From JBJMLO01 sp045805265 (GTDB taxonomy: Bacteria > Actinomycetota > UBA4738 > JACQTL01): a stretch of 64,000 nucleotides of DNA. Position numbers and translations under genes: made by a program. Below are positions 58,789 through 64,000 of this stretch, piece after piece. The stretch covers positions 434,001 through 498,000 of the forward strand of contig JBJMLO010000013.1 of NCBI GenBank assembly GCA_045805265.1. The letters run 5' to 3'. The notes beneath the pieces were generated by a model that saw nothing but the letters and a program-made list of their open reading frames with translations, was not told the DNA's origin and ran no database searches. Positions within the stretch are counted from its first letter, which is position 1. Each line of letters opens with the position of its first letter.

Positions 58789-60005
58789 GCCGGCGCCCCC
58801 CGTTCGGCCGCGAGCGCCTGGAGCGCCTCGAGGACCCTGGTGCACACGACCTTCCCGCCGTGGCTGACGAGCGTCCCGGTGGCGATCTCGTCGTCGCCGG
58901 CGACCAGCAGCTCCCCCTCGTGGACCATGTGCTGGAGGAACGCGCCGACGTTGCGCGCGTACATCTGGCTGGCATGGAACGCCACGGTCGAGGCGATGTT
59001 CACCGGCCCGATCACCCGCACGCCGCCGTCCGTGACGACGTCCTCGCCGGCGCGCGTCACCTCGCAGTTGCCACCCTGCTCCGCCGCCAGGTCGACCACC
59101 ACCGACCCCCCCGCCATGCCGTCGACCATCTCCGCCGTGACGAGGACCGGCGCCCTGCGCCCCTGCACGAGGGCGGTGGTGATCACGACGTCCGACGCGG
59201 CCACCGTCTTCGCCATCAGCTCGCGCTGCTTGCGCAGGGTCTCCTCCTGCAGCTCCTTCGCGTACGCCCCCGACCCGGTGCCCTCCCCCTGCCCGGTCTC
59301 GAGCTCGATCTCCAGGAACCTGCCGCCGAGGCTCTGCACCTCCTCCCGGACGGCCGGGCGGACGTCGTACGCATCGACCACCGCCCCCAGCCTGCGGGCG
59401 GTGGCGATGGCCTGGAGCCCGGCCACGCCCGCCCCCACCACGAACACCCGTGCCGGCGTGATGGTCCCGGCGGCGGTCGTGAGCAGGGGGAACATCTTGG
59501 GCAGGGCCTCGGCGGCGAGCAGCGCGGCCTTGTACCCGGCGACCGTCGCCTGCGAGGACAGCGCGTCCATGGGCTGGGCCCGGGTGATCCGGGGCAGCAG
59601 CTCCAGGGCGAACACGGTGACGCCGGTCTCGCCGAACCTGGCGGCCCCTTCGGGGTCGACGAGCGGGTCGGCCAGTCCAACGACCACGCTGTCCTCACCC
59701 GGCGCGGCGCCGTCGGCCGGCCAGTGCGCCGCGCGGACCCGGACCAGCACGTCCGACTCCAGGGCCTCGCGCGCCCCGACCACCCGGGCGCCGGCGTCCC
59801 GGTATGCCGGGTCGGTGAACCCCGCGGCCTCACCCGCGCCGGCCTCGACCCGCACCTCGAAGCCCGCCTTGGTCAGCAGCCCGGCTGAGGTCGGCGAGAC
59901 CGCGACGCGGCGTTCCCCCGGATGGCTCTCGCGCAGCACTCCGACGCTCCGGGCCGGTCGGCGCAGGGTCGGGGCAGGACCGCCGGAGGATTCGTGTTCG
60001 CTCAT
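58785..60005 (-). CDS. pntA1: NAD(P) transhydrogenase alpha-1 soluble subunit
   Basis: Predicted 406-residue NAD-binding subunit (domain I), related to alanine dehydrogenase. Seen: VGVLRESHPGERRVAVSPTSAGLL, MDALSSQATVAGYKAALLAAEALPKMFPLLTTAAGTITPARVFVVGAGVAGLQAIATARRLGA, TALVQGRRAPVLV, VVVDLAAEQGGNCE. It supplies hydride from NADH to PntB. The alpha subunit is split, as in Rhodospirillum-type enzymes. ATG 60005 starts the operon, pntA1-pntA2-pntB. Confidence 0.95.
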   Translation of the reverse strand: MSEHESSGGPAPTLRRPARSVGVLRESHPGERRVAVSPTSAGLLTKAGFEVRVEAGAGEAAGFTDPAYRDAGARVVGAREALESDVLVRVRAAHWPADGAAPGEDSVVVGLADPLVDPEGAARFGETGVTVFALELLPRITRAQPMDALSSQATVAGYKAALLAAEALPKMFPLLTTAAGTITPARVFVVGAGVAGLQAIATARRLGAVVDAYDVRPAVREEVQSLGGRFLEIELETGQGEGTGSGAYAKELQEETLRKQRELMAKTVAASDVVITTALVQGRRAPVLVTAEMVDGMAGGSVVVDLAAEQGGNCEVTRAGEDVVTDGGVRVIGPVNIASTVAFHASQMYARNVGAFLQHMVHEGELLVAGDDEIATGTLVSHGGKVVCTRVLEALQALAAERGAPA

Positions 60006-60146
60006 CCCGTTGCCCCCGCCGCTTCCGCTTCAGCCATCAGCGGCATGGAGGATAGACGGGAACGCGGGCGCACCCTCGGGCCGAACGGTTGCCTCCAACC
60101 GAACCCGGGTAGGTCACAAATGCCCTCCACGTCGAAAGGAACGAGT

Positions 60147-60257
60147 ATGGAGGCAGTGAGCTTCTCAGCCCCGCTGTGGATCATCGTCGCGATCATCGCG
60201 CTGATCATCATCGCGTTCCTGCTTCTCAGGGGACGCGGTCGCACCACTCGGCTCTGA
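60147..60257 (+). CDS. 36-residue single-pass membrane protein
   Basis: ATG 60147 follows AAAGGA at 8 nt. The peptide MEAVSFSAPLWIIVAIIALIIIAFLLLRGRGRTTRL is one strongly hydrophobic helix (residues 10-27) with a positive C-terminus, typical of small actinobacterial membrane proteins. It diverges from the transhydrogenase operon. Reading from sequence alone, no function can be given. Confidence 0.6.
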   Translation: MEAVSFSAPLWIIVAIIALIIIAFLLLRGRGRTTRL

Positions 60258-60598
60258 GTCCACCGACACGCGGGCACACGACGAGGAACGCCGGCGCCTG
60301 ACGGCGTCGTGCTCGACAGCGCTCCGAGGCTCCGGCGAGGCTGGCGACCATCGGCCCATGTCCACGCGCGAATTCCGCGGCAACGCACGGGAAGGCGTGG
60401 CAAGAGAAAGCGAGGGGGAAGGGCCGCGGGCACGGCCTCGGCCTCGCGAGGCGAGGCCGCCCTTCCCCCTCCCCCCTCATCACAAGCTGGGTCGGTCGGG
60501 CTGCCGTCCCGGCACGGTGATGGATTCCCCCGCCGCATGAGAGGCGGATGGGGCGGGCATGAAAGAGTTCTCATGTCGGCTTGGACCCGGAGCAGGGG
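60258..60598. other. 341-bp intergenic region containing a large hairpin
   Basis: No convincing gene. It lies between the 3' ends of the small membrane-protein gene and the response-regulator gene. Its main content is the structure at 60412-60471, described separately. Confidence 0.6.
60412..60471. terminator. very stable long hairpin, possible bidirectional terminator
   Basis: Outer stem of 12 perfect pairs (60412-60423 with 60460-60471), a 9-nt left internal loop, then a second G+C stem of eight or more pairs around 60433-60459. It sits between convergent transcription units. Size exceeds a usual terminator. Confidence 0.5.
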
Positions 60599-61261
60599 TC
60601 ACGAACCCGGAATCAGCCGGTATCCCGCCCCGCGGACCGTGTCGATGTACCCGTCGCCGAGCTTCTTTCGCAGGTACCCGACGTACACGTCGACGAGGTT
60701 CGACTGCGGGTCGAAGTCGTAGCCCCACACCCGGGACAGCAGCTGCTCGCGCGAGAGCACCTGGCCCGGGTTGCGCAGGAAGGTGTCGAGCAGCGAGAAC
60801 TCCCGGGGCGCGAGCTCCACGGCCCTGCCGTCCACCGCGACCCGACGGGTCCGCAGGTCCATCTCGATGTCGCGGAACCGCACGACCGTGGCGGCCGAGT
60901 CGGGCTGGGGCCGCAACCGGGCCCGGACCCGGGCCAGCAGCTCGTCGAACGCGAACGGCTTCGTGAGGTAGTCGTCGGCACCGAGCTCCAGGCCCTCCAC
61001 CCGGTCGCCGACCTCGCCCCGGGCGGTCAGGATGATCACCGGCACGCCGACCCCCCGGTCCCGCCAGGTCCGCAGGACGTCGTGGCCGTCCATGTCGGGC
61101 AGTCCCAGGTCGAGGACCAGCAGATCGAACTCCCGCGAGAGTGCACGCGAGACGCCCTCCCTGCCCGTCGCCACCCGCTCGATCGTGTAGCCGTGAGCGG
61201 CCAGGCCCTTCTGGACGAACGAGGCGATGCGGTCCTCGTCCTCGACCAGGAGCAGCCTCAT
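60599..61261 (-). CDS. OmpR-family response regulator
   Basis: Predicted 220-residue regulator: MRLLLVEDEDRIASF (acid pocket), phosphoacceptor in LLVLDLGLPDMDGHDV, ILTARGE, DYLTKPFAFDEL, and a winged-helix domain with LAPREFSLLDTFLRNPGQVLSREQLLSRVWGYDF and VDVYVGYLRKKLGDGYIDTVRGAGYRL. It lies 19 bp after the kinase gene on the same strand, so the kinase is transcribed first. Targets are unknown; it is distinct from the MprA-like regulator. Confidence 0.94.
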   Translation of the reverse strand: MRLLLVEDEDRIASFVQKGLAAHGYTIERVATGREGVSRALSREFDLLVLDLGLPDMDGHDVLRTWRDRGVGVPVIILTARGEVGDRVEGLELGADDYLTKPFAFDELLARVRARLRPQPDSAATVVRFRDIEMDLRTRRVAVDGRAVELAPREFSLLDTFLRNPGQVLSREQLLSRVWGYDFDPQSNLVDVYVGYLRKKLGDGYIDTVRGAGYRLIPGS

Positions 61262-61280
61262 CCCGCTCCTCGCGAGTCCC

Positions 61281-62519
61281 TCACTGGGGCAGCCGAATCC
61301 AGAACGTCGCCCCCTCGGCCTTCCGGTTCTCCAGCCCGGCCGTCCCGCCGTGGGCCTCGGCGATGCCCCGCACGATGGCCAGCCCCAGGCCGGTCCCCAT
61401 CGACCCAGGTCCCGCCCGGAACGGCTCGAACACATCGTCGGGGTGCGCGATCGCGACCCCGTCGCCGCGGTCCTCGACCTCGATGCGCCACCACCCGGGC
61501 TCCTCGACGATGCGCAGGTCGACGGGCGACCCCCCGGGCGCGTGGTCGGCGGCGTTCTTCACCAGGTTCAGCACGGCCTGGGTCAGGCGCTGGGGGTCGG
61601 CCTTGACCAGCGCCCCGCTGATGGGCCGGCGCACGCGGAGGCGCCGGCCGAGCAGCGGCTCGGCCTTCGCGGCGACGTCGGCCGCGAAGGCGTGCAGGTC
61701 CACCTCCTCGAGCCGGAGGAACTCCGGGTCCTCGGCGCGGACGAGCACGGTCATGTCGTCGACCAGCCTGCCCATCCGGTCGAGCTCGTCGACCACGAGC
61801 TCCATGGTCTCCTTCATCTCGGCCTCCGACGGCCGCTCGTCCAGCACCTCCAGGTGGCCGCGCACGATCGTGATCGGCGTGCGGAGCTCGTGCGACGCGG
61901 ACGAGAGGAACAGGTTCTTCATGTTGTCCAGGGCCCGCAGACGGGCCGCCACCTCGCGTTCCTGCTGCAGCGCCTGCTCGGTGTGGAGCAGCCGCCCGAG
62001 CACCCACGACAGGGACTCCCCCACGAGGACGCAGACCGGGATCACCACGGCCGCCGAGCCCAGCCCCGCGGCCAGGTTCCCCGGCAGGGAGAACAGCGGC
62101 ATGACGTAGGCGACCGCCGCCAGGGGAGCGAACGCGAGCGAGGTCCATCGCGGGTGGCACAGCCCGATCCACACGAACACGATCACGAAGTACACGGCGA
62201 ACGAATGCGGGTCCGAGCCTCCGTACCGATTGCTGAAGGCGATCAGCGCGAAGGCCGGGGGAACGAGCCACAGCGTGGCCGGCCTGCCCCACCGCTCCCA
62301 CGGTGCGAACCACGCGGCCACGCCGACGGCCATCGCGATGAGTGCCTCCCCCAGCAGGAGCGCCTTGTTCGAGTCCTTGGGGGCGAGGGGGATGGCCAGG
62401 GCCCCGAGCGCGCTGGAACCGAGGAACAGCAGCCCGGCCAGCCGCCCCTGCAGCCGGAGACGGGCAGCCCGGCCTTCCCGGGCGAGGGTCATCCACCGGA
62501 GCCCGCCGCCGTCGTTCAC
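61281..62519 (-). CDS. sensor histidine kinase with multi-helix membrane sensor
   Basis: Predicted about 412-residue kinase. The sensor consists of six or so membrane helices without a large external domain (LAGLLFLGSSALGALAIPLA through VIPVCVLVGESLSWVLG). It then has HisKA H-box SSASHELRTPITIVRGHLEVL, N-box AVLNLVKNAADHAPGG, and EDRGDGVAI...GTGLGLAIVRGI. No HAMP domain is seen. Start choice is unclear: GTG 62519 (with TACAAA 7 nt upstream) or ATG 62492 (GGTGG). Partner is the regulator 19 bp downstream. Confidence 0.92.
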   Translation of the reverse strand: MNDGGGLRWMTLAREGRAARLRLQGRLAGLLFLGSSALGALAIPLAPKDSNKALLLGEALIAMAVGVAAWFAPWERWGRPATLWLVPPAFALIAFSNRYGGSDPHSFAVYFVIVFVWIGLCHPRWTSLAFAPLAAVAYVMPLFSLPGNLAAGLGSAAVVIPVCVLVGESLSWVLGRLLHTEQALQQEREVAARLRALDNMKNLFLSSASHELRTPITIVRGHLEVLDERPSEAEMKETMELVVDELDRMGRLVDDMTVLVRAEDPEFLRLEEVDLHAFAADVAAKAEPLLGRRLRVRRPISGALVKADPQRLTQAVLNLVKNAADHAPGGSPVDLRIVEEPGWWRIEVEDRGDGVAIAHPDDVFEPFRAGPGSMGTGLGLAIVRGIAEAHGGTAGLENRKAEGATFWIRLPQ

Positions 62520-62577
62520 CAGGGCATTTGTACACCCCACGGGCCCGTCGCGACCTCAGGGACACGGTCCGCGGTCT

Positions 62578-62602
62578 CCGGGGCCCCTCACCGGGGCCCC
62601 GG
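62578..62602 (-). terminator. hairpin just after the BNR/sialidase-like gene
   Basis: CCGGGGCCCC and GGGGCCCCGG flank a 5-nt loop, starting 2 nt past the stop at 62605. Ten perfect pairs, no U-run; plausible terminator before the two-component operon. Confidence 0.55.
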
Positions 62603-62604
62603 GG

Positions 62605-64000
62605 TCAGGGCCCGACCTTGGTGAAGAACACGTCGGGGTCGATCCGGCCCCCGGGCCAGAACGCGTTCACGACCGTGTCCCGGTTGTCTCCCCAGGCCGC
62701 GTACAGGGTGTCCCCCTGCCGGGCGGCGCCGTTGTAGTCGCCCATGTAGCAGGCAGCGATGAAGGGGTCGAAGGGCGGGAGCGTGTACGGCACGGGGAAC
62801 GAGGTCGACGACAGGTCGGCGTTCGCGTAGACGAAGCCGTCGGTCGAGCGCGCCGCCGCCAGCTTCACGTGGTGCGGGTCGGTCCCCTGGTAGTAGGTCA
62901 CGTCCACGTGTGCCGAGTCGGCCGCGAGGGCGGGCATGAACGCCGGCCCGCCGTGCGAGACCGCCTTGATGAACCACGTTCGCCCGCCGTCGGACGATCT
63001 CGCCACGCGGACCACCGGGCCGGATGCCGTGTTGGCGTCATACGCCATGAACAGATCGCGCTTCGGTCCGACCGCGAGGGCCGGGAACTCCTGGACCCTG
63101 ACCAGCCTGCCCGCCCCGAACGACAGCACGTTGGAGCAGATCAGCGTGGGGAGGGTGCCCACGGGCGAGGGCGACGCGACGAGGCGCGGGCGGGAGAAGG
63201 TGCGGCCCGCGTGGGAGGAGCGCGCCAGCCATTCCTGGCGCGTGGCGAACGTGAAGTCGCGGTTCCGGTCGACGAACTGCTCCCACCCCACGTAGAGCCC
63301 CCCGCCCGGTCCGGTCGCCAGGCTGACGCCGTTCACGAACTGGGCGCGGGAACGCCGCTCCGGCGTGCTCGAGGGCACGACCGCGACCGGCACCGGGTGG
63401 CTCCAGGTCTGCCCGGCGTCGAGGGACCGAGAGACGACGATGCGCGACCCCTCCGAGAAGCTGCGGGGGCCGAAGCTGACGAAGAACTCCGTCCACCCCA
63501 CGTACACGATGTCGTGGGAGGCGTCCGCGGGATCGCGCCCGACCGTGATCCACGGCTTGTCCGTGTCGACTTCCCGGAACGACCGTTCCGTCTCGGTGAT
63601 GCCGGCGTTCACGCTGACGAGCTTGGGGGTCTGGAAGGTCTTCCCGCCGTCCACCGAGCGACCGACGGCGACCGCGACGCCGAGGCGCTTGAAGTCGAGG
63701 TCCAGGGTGGCGAAGTAGAACCGGCCGTCCCGGTCCGCGGCCAGCGCCGGGTCCCCCAGGTTGACGCCCGGGAACCGGTTCTTCAGGGCGCCGTCGTGCC
63801 AGCTCACGCCGCCGTCGTCCGACCACGAGTAGCCGGTCAGGTCGTCCGCCGCCTTGAGGAAAGCGGAGCTCCGTCCGTCGTCGTTGTAGCCGGTCACGAC
63901 GTTCGACCCCGAGACCGCGATGCTGGCCTCGCTCTGGGTGGTCATGTCGGGGTCGCCGATGCCGTCCCCGGAGGGGTCGTTCACCCTGACGTTGGGCCCG
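62605..64000 (-). CDS. BNR/sialidase-like repeat protein, 5' end cut by window edge
   Basis: At least 460 residues of a beta-propeller protein; the frame runs past the right edge, so the N-terminus and any signal peptide are missing. Asp-box motifs are clear: WSDDGGVSWHDGAL, GRSVDGGKTFQTP, SRSLDAGQTWSHP, SSHAGRTFSRP and SSDGGRTWFIKA, spaced as in sialidase and exo-glycosidase-like propellers. The catalytic Arg triad and Tyr/Glu of true sialidases are not evident. An extracellular glycan-binding or structural role is as likely as hydrolysis. A hairpin follows the stop. Confidence 0.85.
   Translation of the reverse strand, partial: GPNVRVNDPSGDGIGDPDMTTQSEASIAVSGSNVVTGYNDDGRSSAFLKAADDLTGYSWSDDGGVSWHDGALKNRFPGVNLGDPALAADRDGRFYFATLDLDFKRLGVAVAVGRSVDGGKTFQTPKLVSVNAGITETERSFREVDTDKPWITVGRDPADASHDIVYVGWTEFFVSFGPRSFSEGSRIVVSRSLDAGQTWSHPVPVAVVPSSTPERRSRAQFVNGVSLATGPGGGLYVGWEQFVDRNRDFTFATRQEWLARSSHAGRTFSRPRLVASPSPVGTLPTLICSNVLSFGAGRLVRVQEFPALAVGPKRDLFMAYDANTASGPVVRVARSSDGGRTWFIKAVSHGGPAFMPALAADSAHVDVTYYQGTDPHHVKLAAARSTDGFVYANADLSSTSFPVPYTLPPFDPFIAACYMGDYNGAARQGDTLYAAWGDNRDTVVNAFWPGGRIDPDVFFTKVGP

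Overview
The window is about 70% G+C, densely coded on both strands, and reads as the chromosome of an uncultured or poorly characterised actinobacterium (Actinomycetota). Pointers to this group are a maleylpyruvate-isomerase-like (DinB/MDMPI) protein, a polyprenol-phosphomannose-dependent mannosyltransferase, a DUF6941 protein, a three-gene proton-pumping transhydrogenase, an F420/LLM-type oxidoreductase, many GTG starts, and a conserved actinobacterial block (septum protein SepX-like, moaC, moeA, galU, 5-formyl-THF cyclo-ligase, fmdB) that recalls the Rv0991c-Rv0996 region of Mycobacterium tuberculosis. I see no phage, insertion sequence, CRISPR array or rRNA.

Layout. 0.2-1.3 kb: lipoprotein and tRNA-Ala(CGC). 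1.3-7.9 kb: PH-like membrane protein, MDMPI-like protein, bacterial translin homologue, SepX-like protein, molybdenum-cofactor genes moaC-moeA, galU and 5-FCL. 8.2-12.1 kb: secreted protein of unknown family, FmdB, MTA phosphorylase, a SAF/CpaB-like protein behind a well-formed CRP-type promoter, and DUF6941. 12.1-14.9 kb: TldD/TldE peptidase pair. 14.9-20 kb: three large polytopic membrane proteins, one an MptA/B-like mannosyltransferase. 20-28.1 kb: M23 lipoprotein diverging from a surface protein and a complete branched-chain amino-acid (liv) ABC transporter. 28.1-31.8 kb: SnoaL-like protein, a duplicated membrane module with an Ada-like zinc knuckle, a PknB-type kinase and a lytic-transglycosylase-like protein. 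32-35.7 kb: a tightly coupled five-gene cluster folE, PTPS, methyltransferase, GT4 glycosyltransferase and SDR, which I interpret as a candidate glycosylated/methylated biopterin pathway. 35.8-42.4 kb: epimerase, ATPase, STAS protein, LLM oxidoreductase, glutamate dehydrogenase, YCII and YbaK proteins and a methyltransferase. 42.6-46.5 kb: an MprA/MprB-like two-component system followed by an HtrA/PepD-like protease. 46.6-53.1 kb: TfoX-like protein, DEAD-box helicase, DinB-like protein, nucleotidyltransferase, cupin, GMC oxidoreductase and a Phd/VapC toxin-antitoxin pair. 53.2-56.9 kb: a GT2-GtrA fusion with an apparent 1-bp frameshift, a GT39-type glycosyltransferase and a small secreted protein. 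57-60 kb: pntB, pntA2, pntA1. 60.1-64 kb: a tiny membrane protein, a second two-component system and a BNR/sialidase-like protein cut by the right edge.

Two features tie the window together. First, operons are linked by 1-4 base ATGA, GTGA or TGATG overlaps, implying coupled translation. Second, at least thirteen genes have a TANNNT hexamer 6-9 nt before a start codon, which fits leaderless transcripts. NADPH supply (transhydrogenase, glutamate dehydrogenase), envelope glycosylation (UDP-glucose, mannosyl and GT39 enzymes) and envelope stress sensing (MprAB-PepD-like, PknB-like) are the recurring themes. All functions are from reading translations and motifs; nothing was searched against a database.
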